From the NCBI RefSeq assembly GCF_001426885.1, contig NZ_LMFP01000003.1:1361701-1425700 (forward strand): a stretch of DNA of 64,000 nucleotides, read 5' to 3'. Within the stretch, counting starts at the first letter, position 1; each line of letters begins with the position of its first letter. The notes under the pieces are model-generated. The model did no database searches. It saw nothing but the letters and a program-made list of their open reading frames with translations, and was not told the origin of the DNA. This stretch comes from Pelomonas sp. Root1444. Its GTDB lineage: Bacteria; Pseudomonadota; Gammaproteobacteria; Burkholderiales; Burkholderiaceae_C. Positions 43,194 to 51,743 of the stretch are shown piece after piece. A program made the position numbers and the translations under genes.

Positions 43194-45580
43194 GGCGTGA
43201 TGACCACGCGGCGCACCGGCAGCAGGCGGGCGCCGCGCAGCTCGGCCACCTGGGCCTGGCCGTCGGCGAACTTGGGGCGGTGCGCGGCGTCGATGTAGAC
43301 CGGCGCGTCGGCTCGCAGCGGCAGCACGCCCAGGCTGAGCTTGGCGCCCGGCTTGAGCCCGAACTGGCGCAGGCCGATCTGCCAGCGCTGGCCGTTGTAG
43401 TACCAGTCGTCCAGCATCCGCGTGCCGGCGAAGACGCGGCCGATGTCGCCGACGAAGTCCAGCTCCAGCAGCACGTCCTCGGCCTTGGGGGCGAGTTGCT
43501 GGGGCAGCTTCAGCGACCAGGTCGCCGCCGCGGCGAAGGCCTCGGGGATGGGCTGCAGCGCCGCGCCGGCGAGGCCGCCCTTGAGGATGCGCGGCGCATT
43601 GCGGGCCTCGCGCGTGGCGCTGACCTGCAGCGCCGGCTCGCCGGTGTCGGCCTTGAACTCGAGGTGCTGCAGCGGGCCGTCCTCGCGCACCAGCAGGCCG
43701 TTCGCACGCGGCTTGGCGAGCGCGGGGAAGACGGCCGCATGCAGCGGCTCGGTGGCCAGGCCGCGCAACTGCAGCTTGCCATCGGCCACCCAGGCCTGCT
43801 GGTCGCTGAAGACCAGGCGGCGCTGGCCTGCAATGTCGAGGATCTGCAGCTTGGCGACTTCCTCATGCGACAGCAGCAGCACGCTGACGGCGCGCCCGCC
43901 CGCCTTGCCGATGGGCAGCAGCTGCCCGCCCTCCGACGACATCGCCTTGACGCCGTCGGCGAGCGCGAACTCGGCCTGAACACCCGCCGTCGGCGCGAAC
44001 ACATGGACGATGCCCTGCGTGCCTGCATCCAGCCGCGCAACCGGCTGGGCCGTCGCATAGCGCAGCTTCACGCCGTCGAGGTCGAGGTTGATCGGCCAGA
44101 CGAAGTAGGCGCCGCTCGGGATGTCGATCGGCTGGCTCGGCAGCGTGACGGCGCCGCCGGGCAGTTGCACCTCGAAGCGCACGCCGGCCTGCGCCGGCAT
44201 CGGGTACTGCCGCACATGGTTGTTGAAGAACAGGAAGCCGGCGTCGCCCTTGCTGCGCACGGACCAACGCGGCGTCTGCAGGTCGTTGAGCGAGGCCGGC
44301 ACGCGCTCGGGCTGGCGCACCGTCATCGTCGCGAGCTGGGCGCCATGGTCGCGCAGGAAGTAGTGGAAGGGGCGCAGCTTGGCGAGCACCGGGCGCTGCT
44401 GGCCGTCGGGGCCCAGCGGCGCCTGGAAGTCGTAGCTGATGCGCGGCGTGTCGTTGTAGCCGCCGCTGAGCGAGCTTTCCTCCAGGCCCGTACCGCCGGC
44501 GCCCACTGGGTTGCGGCCGCCGTGGAACATGTAGTAGCCCAGCAGATTGACGCCCGAGCCCAGCTGCACCGGCAGCATGGACGCGATGTCGTCGGGCGAG
44601 ACCAGCGTGCGGCGGCGGTACATGGCCGGCAGGCCCGCGCCGTATTCCGCGCCCAGGAAGGGCACCTTGTCCTTGTCGGTCTCGGCGGTGCCCCGACCAT
44701 GGGCCTGGGTCTGCGCGCCGAGGTCGCCGCTGACACGGGTGTCGAAGCGGAAGGCGTAGGTCTCCTTGGCCGGCAGCTCGGTCGTGCTCCTGGCCCAGGG
44801 TTCGTCGGGGTAGCCGCCGAACACCGGCGTGACTTCGCCCGACGGGTAGACCGCGCCGTCCCAGCCGGTCACGGTGTACAGCGGCACATCCATGCCGGCC
44901 TTCACGGCCAGGCGCTTGAGGGCGGCGATGTGCGCCTCGCCCTGGCCGGGGCCGTTGAGGTTGTATTCGTTCTCCAGCTGCACGCCGATGACCGGGCCGC
45001 CGTCTTTCCACAGCAGGCCCTTGAGCTGGCTGCCGATCTCGGTGTACAGGCGCTCGACGTGGCCCATGTACTCGGCGTCATTGCCACGCGTGGGCATGGC
45101 GTCGACGATCCAGTCGGGGATGCCGCCATAGCGCGCCTCGCCGTGCGCCCACGGGCCCAGGCGCACCACCACCTGCAGGCCGGCGGCCTGGGCGAGCTGC
45201 ACGAAGCGGCGCAGGTCGCGGTTGCCCTTCCAGTCGAAACCGCCCGGCTGCCCCTGGTGGTGGTTCCAGAACACATAGCTGGCGACGATGTCGATGCCGG
45301 CGGCCTTCATCAGGCGCAGCTGCGCGTCCCATTGGGACGCAGGTGCGCGGCTGTAGTGGTACTCGCCCATGACCGGCAACCAGGGCTTGCCGCCCTGCAG
45401 CAGGTACTGGCTGTTGGCGGCCAGCGTCCCGCCCTTGGGCGAGCGCGCCGTGCCCAGTTTGAGGTAGCCGGTCTGCGGCGCGGGCGCCTCGGCGCGCGCG
45501 TCGAGTTTGAGCAGCGTCTGTGCGCCCGCCGCGGTGCTCAGGGCCGCGGACAGCAGTGCTGCGCCGAACAAGCGGTTCAT
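43190..45580 (-). CDS. GH35-type beta-galactosidase, secreted
   Basis: A 796-residue glycoside hydrolase. A signal peptide (GAALLSAALSTAAGA) suggests a periplasmic or exported location. The (beta/alpha)8 domain shows WNHHQGQPGGFDWKGNRDL, acid/base Glu in VIGVQLENEYN and a nucleophile candidate in FLGAEYGAG, followed by YYMFHGGRNP. Beta-sandwich domains fill the C-terminus. It would release galactose from galactosides for AraFGH uptake. The ATG at 45580 gives a clean signal peptide; dgoA ends 13 bp before it. Confidence 0.88.
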   Translation of the reverse strand: MNRLFGAALLSAALSTAAGAQTLLKLDARAEAPAPQTGYLKLGTARSPKGGTLAANSQYLLQGGKPWLPVMGEYHYSRAPASQWDAQLRLMKAAGIDIVASYVFWNHHQGQPGGFDWKGNRDLRRFVQLAQAAGLQVVVRLGPWAHGEARYGGIPDWIVDAMPTRGNDAEYMGHVERLYTEIGSQLKGLLWKDGGPVIGVQLENEYNLNGPGQGEAHIAALKRLAVKAGMDVPLYTVTGWDGAVYPSGEVTPVFGGYPDEPWARSTTELPAKETYAFRFDTRVSGDLGAQTQAHGRGTAETDKDKVPFLGAEYGAGLPAMYRRRTLVSPDDIASMLPVQLGSGVNLLGYYMFHGGRNPVGAGGTGLEESSLSGGYNDTPRISYDFQAPLGPDGQQRPVLAKLRPFHYFLRDHGAQLATMTVRQPERVPASLNDLQTPRWSVRSKGDAGFLFFNNHVRQYPMPAQAGVRFEVQLPGGAVTLPSQPIDIPSGAYFVWPINLDLDGVKLRYATAQPVARLDAGTQGIVHVFAPTAGVQAEFALADGVKAMSSEGGQLLPIGKAGGRAVSVLLLSHEEVAKLQILDIAGQRRLVFSDQQAWVADGKLQLRGLATEPLHAAVFPALAKPRANGLLVREDGPLQHLEFKADTGEPALQVSATREARNAPRILKGGLAGAALQPIPEAFAAAATWSLKLPQQLAPKAEDVLLELDFVGDIGRVFAGTRMLDDWYYNGQRWQIGLRQFGLKPGAKLSLGVLPLRADAPVYIDAAHRPKFADGQAQVAELRGARLLPVRRVVITP

Positions 45581-45593
45581 GCCGATCCCTGGC

Positions 45594-46211
45594 TCAGAGC
45601 GCGTGCCAAGCCTGCACGAAGGCGTGGGCACGCTGGCCCACCTCGGCAGCAGAGAGGCCGGGGCTGTAGAGCGCCGAGCCGAGGCCGAAGCCGGCCGCGC
45701 CGGCCTTGACGTAGACGGCCATCGTGTCGGGGGCGATGCCGCCCACCGGCAGCAGGCGCAGCTCGCGCGGCAGCACCGCGCGCATGGCCTTCATGACGGT
45801 CGGCGTGACCAGTTCGGCCGGGAACAGCTTGACCGCGTCCGCGCCGGCGGCGACGGCGGCGAAGGCTTCGGTCGGCGTGGCCGCACCCGGCACGCAGAAC
45901 AGGCCGCGCGCCTTGGCTTCGCGGATGACCGCGACATCGGCATGCGGCATGACGATGAGCTTGCCGCCCACGGCCTGCACGTCGGCCACGGCCTGCGTGC
46001 TCAGCACGGTGCCGGCACCAACGACGGTGTCGGCCGGCATGCGGCGCGCCAGGCGGCCGATGGAATCGAGCGCGTCGGGCGAGTTCAGCGGCACCTCGAT
46101 GACGCGAAAGCCTTCGCCGTGCAGGGCGTCGGCAATCGACTCGACCTCCTCGGGCTTGACGCCGCGCAGGATGGCGACGAGAGGCAGGGCTTGCAGGGCG
46201 GCGTTCAGCAT
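45594..46211 (-). CDS. dgoA: 2-dehydro-3-deoxy-6-phosphogalactonate aldolase
   Basis: A 205-residue class I aldolase: cleaves KDPGal to pyruvate and glyceraldehyde 3-phosphate. The catalytic Glu in VAILRGVKPEE and Schiff-base Lys in DAVKLFPAEL are visible, as is GAGTVLS. A KDPG aldolase reading is possible, but the adjacent dgoK and dgoD support galactonate. Its start shares a base with the dgoK stop. Confidence 0.92.
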   Translation of the reverse strand: MLNAALQALPLVAILRGVKPEEVESIADALHGEGFRVIEVPLNSPDALDSIGRLARRMPADTVVGAGTVLSTQAVADVQAVGGKLIVMPHADVAVIREAKARGLFCVPGAATPTEAFAAVAAGADAVKLFPAELVTPTVMKAMRAVLPRELRLLPVGGIAPDTMAVYVKAGAAGFGLGSALYSPGLSAAEVGQRAHAFVQAWHAL

Positions 46212-47119
46212 CAGATCAACTTCATGGTTTGCGCCAGCCGCCACAGGCCGGCGGGCGCGGTGTTGTCCAGCAGCAGCGGCGCGGGCTGGCCGAAGCGCGT
46301 GAGCGCCTGCACATAACGCGCGCACAGGGCTGGGTCGCCGACAAGGGCGATGCGGCCGGGCGCGGCGCCGCGCAGCTCGCTGGCGATCTCATGGCCGATC
46401 AGCAGGCCCGACAGGTAGTCCGGCAGCTGCTCGGGCGCGAGCTGCTTGAAGAGGCCCAGCGTGCGCACGGCGAACAGCTGGTGGGCCAGGCCCCCCTCCT
46501 CCCGCGCCGCGTCCATGCCTTGCAGGAAGGCCTCGGGCGCCGTCGGCGAGGCGCCATCGGCCGGCATCAGCCGGGCCAGCACCGAATGCTGGCGCAGCAG
46601 CGCGAACAGCTCGCCCGTCATGTGGGTGGCAAAACCGGTCACCCGGCCGTCGCGCACGCGCGCCCACTTGGAATGGGTGCCCGGCAGCACCAGGCAGGCC
46701 TCGTCGGCGAGCTCGGGATGCAGCGCAAGCGCGCCGACGATCTGCGTCTCCTCGCCACGCATGACATCGGGCTGGGCCGCGTCGTCGACCAGGCCGGGGA
46801 CGATGCTTAAGCGCTCGTCCAGCTTCAGCACCTGGCCGGCCAGCGCCGCGGCATCGGCGGGGCAGCGCACATAAGGCGCCTCGCGCCAGCCGTACTGGCT
46901 GCCCACCATGCCGCAGGCCAGCAGCTGCAGCGCAGGGTGGTCGGCGCGCCAGTCGCCGATGAGATCGCCCAGCGCGCGGGCATAGGCCTCCGCGCCGTGC
47001 AGCGTCGCGGCGCCGTCGTTGGACTGACGCGTGGCCAGCACCTTGCCGCCGTCACCCAGCAGGAAGGCACGCAGCCGCGTGCTGCCCCAGTCCAGCGCGA
47101 TGAGTTTCGCGTCAGGCAT
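46211..47119 (-). CDS. dgoK: 2-dehydro-3-deoxygalactonokinase
   Basis: A 302-residue sugar kinase of the DgoK family: LIALDWGSTRLRAFLL phosphate-binding start, LACGMVGSQYGWREAPYVRCP and VLPGTHSKWARV are characteristic. It phosphorylates KDGal at C6 with ATP in the cytoplasm. Stop shares a base with the dgoA ATG, and its own ATG overlaps the dgoD stop by one base, giving tight coupling. Confidence 0.93.
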   Translation of the reverse strand: MPDAKLIALDWGSTRLRAFLLGDGGKVLATRQSNDGAATLHGAEAYARALGDLIGDWRADHPALQLLACGMVGSQYGWREAPYVRCPADAAALAGQVLKLDERLSIVPGLVDDAAQPDVMRGEETQIVGALALHPELADEACLVLPGTHSKWARVRDGRVTGFATHMTGELFALLRQHSVLARLMPADGASPTAPEAFLQGMDAAREEGGLAHQLFAVRTLGLFKQLAPEQLPDYLSGLLIGHEIASELRGAAPGRIALVGDPALCARYVQALTRFGQPAPLLLDNTAPAGLWRLAQTMKLI

Positions 47120-48267
47120 CACCACTCTGCGACGCTGCCGTCCGCGTGGCGCCAGACCGGGTTGCGCCAGTCGGGCGGGTTCTTGGCGGCCTCGATGACG
47201 CGCTCCTCGTCGATTTCGACACCCAGGCCTGGCTTGCGCAACGGGTTGATGAAGCCGTTCTCGATGCGGAAGTCGTCGGCGTTCTTGACGAAGTCCAGCA
47301 GCTCGGCACCCTTGTTGTAGTGGATGCCCATGCTCTGCTCCTGCAGCACGGCGTTGTGGGACACGAAGTCCACCGCCAGGCAGGACGCCAGCGCCACCGG
47401 GCCCAACGGGCAGTGCGGCGCGAAGGCGACGTCGTGCGCCTCGGCCATGGACGCGATCTTGAAGCACTCGGTGATGCCGCCGGCATGCGACAGGTCGGGC
47501 TGGACGATGGAAATGCCGCCGGCCTGGAAGACGCGCTTGAAGTCGAAGCGCGAGAACATGCGCTCGCCGGCCGCCAGCGGGATGCTGGTGTATTCGGCCA
47601 GGCGCGGGTACTGCTCGGCCTGCTCGGCCAGCACCGGCTCCTCGACGAACAGCGGGCGGTAGGGCTCCAGCGCCTTCAGCAGCGGCTTGGCCATCGGCGC
47701 GGCGACACGGCCATGGAAGTCGATGCCGAACTCGATGTCGTTGCCGAAGGCCTCGCGGATCTCCGCGATGCGGGCCACGGCTTCGTCCACCTTGCGGGCG
47801 CTGTCGACGATGGCGAGTTCCTCGGTGCCATTCATCTTGAAGGTGTCGAAGCCGCCTTCGCGCAGCCGCTTGATGTCGCGGATGACGTCGGCCGGACGGT
47901 CGCCGCCGACCCAGGAATAGACCTTCATCTTGTCGCGTACCAGGCCGCCGAGCAGCTCGTAGACCGGCTGGCCCATGACCTTGCCCTTGATGTCCCACAG
48001 CGCCTGGTCGATGCCGGCGATCGCGCTCATCAGGATGGGGCCGCCGCGATAGAAGCCGGCGCGGTACATGACCTGCCACAGGTCGTTGATGCGGGACGGG
48101 TCCTGGCCGACGAGGTACTCGGACAACTCATGCACGGCCGCCTCGACAGTGCGCGCGCGGCCCTCGATGACGGGCTCACCCCAGCCGACGACGCCTTCGT
48201 CGGTTTCGATCTTCAGGAACATCCACCGCGGCGGGACGCGGTAGGTCGTCAGCTTCGTGATTCGCAT
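47119..48267 (-). CDS. dgoD: D-galactonate dehydratase
   Basis: A 382-residue enolase-superfamily enzyme that dehydrates D-galactonate to KDGal. Visible: [32 protein letters not shown], metal ligands Asp/Glu in [18 protein letters not shown] and PLAAGERM, and the His in [10 protein letters not shown]. First gene of the ten-gene sugar cluster; upstream lies a strong inverted-repeat operator. Confidence 0.95.
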   Translation of the reverse strand: MRITKLTTYRVPPRWMFLKIETDEGVVGWGEPVIEGRARTVEAAVHELSEYLVGQDPSRINDLWQVMYRAGFYRGGPILMSAIAGIDQALWDIKGKVMGQPVYELLGGLVRDKMKVYSWVGGDRPADVIRDIKRLREGGFDTFKMNGTEELAIVDSARKVDEAVARIAEIREAFGNDIEFGIDFHGRVAAPMAKPLLKALEPYRPLFVEEPVLAEQAEQYPRLAEYTSIPLAAGERMFSRFDFKRVFQAGGISIVQPDLSHAGGITECFKIASMAEAHDVAFAPHCPLGPVALASCLAVDFVSHNAVLQEQSMGIHYNKGAELLDFVKNADDFRIENGFINPLRKPGLGVEIDEERVIEAAKNPPDWRNPVWRHADGSVAEW

Positions 48268-48339
48268 GGCTCAAGGCTCGTTCAGGAACGGCCGCGAGCT
48301 TAGGAGGGGCTGCTAGTTCTGAAATATCGTTTCTTTGGC

Positions 48340-48368
48340 GGTTTCTATATGTAGTTCACATAGAAACC
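48340..48368. promoter_or_regulatory. Inverted-repeat operator upstream of dgoD
   Basis: GGTTTCTATATG and CACATAGAAACC flank five bases; 11 of 12 arm positions are complementary. The centre contains a T-N11-A (T48348, A48360), compatible with the LysR-type regulator encoded at the far end of the cluster. It is 73 bp upstream of the dgoD ATG. A second, smaller dyad GAAA-N5-TTTC lies at 48321-48333, closer to the start. Confidence 0.65.
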
Positions 48369-48432
48369 TATCTACTTGCTGGACGGGCCGCCCTGAGCGT
48401 GACAAGCGCCTCACTGCCATCGGGGTAAACCC

Positions 48433-48461
48433 TTGCGTATCCTGGTGTTAACCCTTAGAAT
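48433..48461 (+). promoter_or_regulatory. Sigma70-type promoter for the 32-codon ORF
   Basis: TTGCGT (48433-48438) and TAGAAT (48456-48461) are separated by exactly 17 bp. Overlapping them are direct repeats GTAAACCCTT (48425) and GTTAACCCTT (48447), 22 bp apart, so a regulator could bind on one helical face. Transcription would begin near 48468. Confidence 0.5.
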
Positions 48462-48494
48462 GAACTCGTTTCAATAAAGACCAAAGGGAAAGAA

Positions 48495-48593
48495 ATGGAA
48501 CTGCTGCTTGTCACTCTCGCCTTCTCCGTTGTGGCCGTCGTGGCCCAACTCGGCGACGTCGCTACGACCAAGTTCGGCGCTCAAAACGCCTGA
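48495..48593 (+). CDS. Putative 32-residue hydrophobic small protein
   Basis: A short ORF below usual size cut-offs. ATG is preceded by AAAGGGAAAG, a reasonable ribosome-binding site. The peptide opens MELLLVTLAFSVVAVVAQLG, which could span a membrane, and ends in a polar tail (DVATTKFGAQNA). It lies between a promoter at 48433-48461 and a terminator at 48659-48682, so a transcript of about 215 nt is predicted. Base composition is less G/C-rich than neighbouring genes. No homologue is recognised; it could instead be part of a small regulatory RNA. Confidence 0.45.
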   Translation: MELLLVTLAFSVVAVVAQLGDVATTKFGAQNA

Positions 48594-48658
48594 TTCACGA
48601 GGAATAACGTCAGATAGCTGTTCAGGCCGGGTCCTCACCCGCTGTTTGGACGGTTGAC

Positions 48659-48682
48659 GCATCACCACGTGATGCATTTTTT
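48659..48682 (+). terminator. Rho-independent terminator
   Basis: GCATCAC and GTGATGC pair perfectly across CAC, followed directly by ATTTTTT. It is one of the clearest intrinsic terminators in the window and ends the small-ORF transcript. Confidence 0.85.
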
Positions 48683-48696
48683 GCGATGTCGATAGG

Positions 48697-48854
48697 CGTT
48701 GATTTCTCAACGACGTGTCGGCAACGCCGAATGGGGAGTCGGATGCAAAGTCCGATGCAGGCCTAGCGCCTCCCCTGAGCCAGCCGGTTGATTCCTGACG
48801 GCGGGCCGCTCCGAACCCACCAGCATCCCGTGTTGCGGCGTTTCGCCGCCACAC
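48697..48854 (+). other. Hairpin-rich non-coding segment, possible structured RNA
   Basis: No convincing gene is seen. Successive dyads: CGTTGA/TCAACG (48697-48712), TCGGC/GCCGA (48718-48730), GGGGAG/CTCCCC (48733-48775) enclosing TCGGA/TCCGA, and an 11-bp stem with one mismatch (48830-48840 with 48844-48854, loop TTT). It lies between a terminator and the Fur-like box of the siderophore receptor. I compared it mentally with cobalamin, TPP, glycine and ykkC riboswitch cores and saw none of them. Confidence 0.4.
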
Positions 48855-48906
48855 GGCCAATGTCGTTCGCGCGAGCCTGATCGTTAAGGCCGATTCATGT
48901 TCAAAC

Positions 48907-48927
48907 GCAACTGAGAGTCATTCGCAT
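48907..48927 (+). promoter_or_regulatory. Fur box of the siderophore receptor
   Basis: TGAGAGTCATTCGCATT, preceded by GCAAC, is close to Fur sites of the GCAAATGAGAATNATT type seen in beta- and gammaproteobacteria. It lies 59 bp upstream of the receptor ATG, where Fur-Fe(II) would block transcription. Confidence 0.6.
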
Positions 48928-48985
48928 TAGCGCTAAAGTCGAATTTTGACTTCCTCAGTGCCGTCTTCAGCGGCAGGCCTTTCGC

Positions 48986-51061
48986 ATGAAGCACAAGACC
49001 CTCGCCGCCCTCCTCCCGCTGGCAGCGGCGACCGGCGCGGTGTTCGCCCAGGTGGACACCGTCGTAGAGCCCCGTCCCACCGCCGAAGCCACGCTGCCCG
49101 TCGTTCGCGTGACGGCCAAGGCCGCGGGGGCCCAAAGCAGCAGCGGCGCCGCACGCCTGGAGATGACGCTGCGCGACACGCCGCAGTCCATCACGGTCAT
49201 CAGCGCCCAACAGATCCAGGATTTCGGCCTCACCGAGATCACCCGGCTGCTCGACCTGACGCCCGGCGTGCTCGTCGAGCGCGTCGAGACCGACCGCACC
49301 TATTTCAGCGCGCGCGGCTTCGACATCACCAACGTCCAGGTCGACGGCCTCGGCCTGCCCTTCGCCAACGGCGCGCAATGGGGTGCGCTGGACACCGCCG
49401 CCTTCGAGCGCGTGGAGGTGCTGCGTGGCGCCACGGGCCTGTTGGCGGGGACCGGCAACCCGTCGGCGACGGTCAACTTCATCCGCAAACGCGCCAGCGA
49501 CAAGCGCTTCGCCGCCAGCGCCGCGCTGACGTTGGGCTCCTGGAACCAGCAACGCCTGCAGACCGACCTGAGCAGCGGCCTGAACGCCGACAGTTCGCTG
49601 CGCGGCCGCCTCGTGCTCGTCGACGAGGACAAGGACAGCCACCTCGACCGCTACGGCCAGCACCGCAGCGTCGCCTACGGCGTACTGGAGCTCGACCTCG
49701 GCACCAGCACGCAGCTGACCGCCGGCATCCACGCCCAGCGCAGCAAGGCGCGCAGCCCGATGTGGGGCGCCCTGCCGCTGGTGGACAGCACCGGCCGGCG
49801 CGTCGACTACCCGCGCAACACGAGCAGCGCCGCCGACTGGGCCTGGTGGACCAACCGCGACACCGAAGTCTTCGCCGAGCTCAGCCACGACCTCGGCAGC
49901 GGCTGGCAGACCCGCGCCACCGTCTCGCGCAAGCGCCGCAGCACGCCCAGCGAGCTGCTCTACGTCTATGGCGCGCCCGACACCGGCCTGATGGCCTACC
50001 CCTCGGCCTTCGACGGCAAGTACGTCGACACGGTGGCCGACCTGTTCGTCTCCGGCCCCTTCACGCTGGCCGGCCGCCGGCACCAGCTGATGTTCGGGCT
50101 GAATGCCGGCCGCCAGACGCTGGACGAGCTGTCGCGCTACGCCGCCAACATCGGCGCCCCGGTGCCGCCGCTGCAGGGCTGGGACGGCAGCTTTCCCAAA
50201 CCGGCCTTCGGCGCCTCGACGGGCTACTCCGACACGACGCGCCGCCGCCAGAGCGCCTACGCCGCCACGCAGTTCAACGCGAGCGACGCGCTCAAGATAG
50301 TTGCCGGCTTCAACGCCACGCGCGTGAAGAGCAGCGGCATCAGCTACGGCGTCGCGCAGGACTACCAGCACGATGCCGTGAAGCCTTACCTCGGCGCCGT
50401 GCTGGACCTGAACGCCACCTACAGCGCCTACGCCAGCTATGCCGAGGTCTTCAACCCGCAGCTGGAGGCCGACATCAACCGCAATGCGCTGGACCCGCTG
50501 GAGGGCAGCAACCTCGAGGCCGGCCTGAAGGCCGCCTGGCTGGACGGCCAGCTGACCGGCGCGGCCGCGCTGTTCCGCACGCGCCAGCGCAACGTGCCCG
50601 TCATCGCCGGCCAGCACCCCGACTTCAGCAACTACTACACCGGCATCGCCGCCTCCAGCACCGGCTATGAACTGGAGCTGTCCGGCCGGCTGAGCCCCGA
50701 TTGGAGCCTGTCCGGCGGCTGGACGCAGCTGCGCCTGAAGGGCAGCAACGGCGAGGACGTGAACCGCTACATCCCGCGCCGCGTGCTGCGCCTGGCCTCG
50801 ACCTACCAGGCCCTGCCCCGGCTCAAGCTCGGCGCCGCGCTGCGCTGGCAAAGCGGCATCAGCGACGCCACCGGCGCCGTGCAGCAGAAGGCCTACGGCG
50901 TGCTGGACCTGAACGGCAGCTACGAGTTCAACCGGCAGTGGAGCGCCAGCCTGGCCGTCAACAACGTCAACGACGCGAACTACCTGGGCAGCCTGAAATG
51001 GGACCAGGCCTATTACGCCGCGCCGCGCAGCGTCAACGCGGCGCTCAGTTGGAAGTATTGA
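48986..51061 (+). CDS. TonB-dependent siderophore receptor (FpvA/FhuE type)
   Basis: A 691-residue outer-membrane receptor with a signal peptide ending AVFAQ. Its plug starts RLEMTLRDTPQSITVISAQQIQDFGLTEI, a siderophore-receptor hallmark, and includes RGFDITNVQVDG and VEVLRGATGLLAGTGNPSATVN. The barrel contains WALD-like and FxxYA blocks (YASYAEVFNPQ) and ends SLKWDQAYYAAPRSVNAALSWKY, with the terminal aromatic of barrels. A Fur-like box lies upstream. Imports a ferric siderophore with TonB; ligand unknown, and no biosynthesis genes are nearby. Confidence 0.92.
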   Translation: MKHKTLAALLPLAAATGAVFAQVDTVVEPRPTAEATLPVVRVTAKAAGAQSSSGAARLEMTLRDTPQSITVISAQQIQDFGLTEITRLLDLTPGVLVERVETDRTYFSARGFDITNVQVDGLGLPFANGAQWGALDTAAFERVEVLRGATGLLAGTGNPSATVNFIRKRASDKRFAASAALTLGSWNQQRLQTDLSSGLNADSSLRGRLVLVDEDKDSHLDRYGQHRSVAYGVLELDLGTSTQLTAGIHAQRSKARSPMWGALPLVDSTGRRVDYPRNTSSAADWAWWTNRDTEVFAELSHDLGSGWQTRATVSRKRRSTPSELLYVYGAPDTGLMAYPSAFDGKYVDTVADLFVSGPFTLAGRRHQLMFGLNAGRQTLDELSRYAANIGAPVPPLQGWDGSFPKPAFGASTGYSDTTRRRQSAYAATQFNASDALKIVAGFNATRVKSSGISYGVAQDYQHDAVKPYLGAVLDLNATYSAYASYAEVFNPQLEADINRNALDPLEGSNLEAGLKAAWLDGQLTGAAALFRTRQRNVPVIAGQHPDFSNYYTGIAASSTGYELELSGRLSPDWSLSGGWTQLRLKGSNGEDVNRYIPRRVLRLASTYQALPRLKLGAALRWQSGISDATGAVQQKAYGVLDLNGSYEFNRQWSASLAVNNVNDANYLGSLKWDQAYYAAPRSVNAALSWKY

Positions 51062-51158
51062 GCGGGGCGCTGTGCCGGTCGACCCACTGATACAGCGCAC
51101 CGCGCGCCACCCCGCGCTGTAGCTTCACGCCCGCGCGGCCGGCGGCTGCAATGGCGGC

Positions 51159-51743
51159 ATGAATGAGATGCTGCCGCTGCTGACCTACTGCGTGCTGATG
51201 TCCAGCACACCCGGGCCCAACAACATGATGATGGTCGCCTGCGGCGCCCACCACGGCTACCGGCGCACGCTGCCGGCCATCCTCGGCATCAACGCCGGCG
51301 GCGCGGTGCAGACCTTCGCCACCTGCATGGGCCTGGGCGCGTTGTTCACCGCCTGGCCGGCCCTGCATGTCGCGCTGAAGCTGGCCGGCACGCTCTACCT
51401 GCTGGTGCTGGCCTGGCGCCTCGTCGGCAGCCCGGTCGCCCAGGACCGCCCGCCCGAGCAGGTGAGCTTTGCGCAGGCGGCGATGTTCCAGGCTGTCAAC
51501 CCCAAGAGCTGGGTCAAGGCGGTCACCATCGCGTCGGTCTTCATGCCCGTGCAACTCGGCGTGGTGCAAGGCGCGCTGCTCGTCAGCCTCGTCGGCGCGG
51601 TCATCGGCTTTCCCTGCATCTCGATGTGGGCGCTGTTCGGCGTGGGCATCGGCCGGGTGCTGTCCAGCCCGGTGCGGCGGCGCGTCTTCAATGCCATCAT
51701 GGCCGCCTCCCTGGCCGTGCTCGCCTTGATGTTGATGCGCTGA
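51159..51743 (+). CDS. LysE/RhtB-family amino-acid exporter
   Basis: A 194-residue membrane protein with about six spans. STPGPNNMMMVACGAHHGYRRTLPAILGINAGG is the family signature, with NPKSWVKAVTIASVF the second conserved loop. Exports amino acids or metabolites. It is followed by a MocR-type regulator with one-base overlap, so the regulator probably controls this exporter. Confidence 0.88.
   Translation: MNEMLPLLTYCVLMSSTPGPNNMMMVACGAHHGYRRTLPAILGINAGGAVQTFATCMGLGALFTAWPALHVALKLAGTLYLLVLAWRLVGSPVAQDRPPEQVSFAQAAMFQAVNPKSWVKAVTIASVFMPVQLGVVQGALLVSLVGAVIGFPCISMWALFGVGIGRVLSSPVRRRVFNAIMAASLAVLALMLMR

Noticed and set aside
46211-48079. A long fusion-like frame across dgoD into dgoK
   Set aside because: The upstream part is an alternate-frame shadow of dgoD; true dgoK begins at 47119 with its conserved N-terminus.
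48471-48860. A 129-codon open frame on the minus strand across the gene-poor stretch
   Set aside because: It has no recognisable domain, runs through the clear promoter, terminator and hairpins of the plus strand, and looks like a chance open frame in G/C-rich DNA.
48697-48985. Cobalamin or other known riboswitch ahead of the TonB receptor
   Set aside because: No B12-box or other conserved riboswitch core could be found, and a Fur-like box gives a simpler explanation of regulation.
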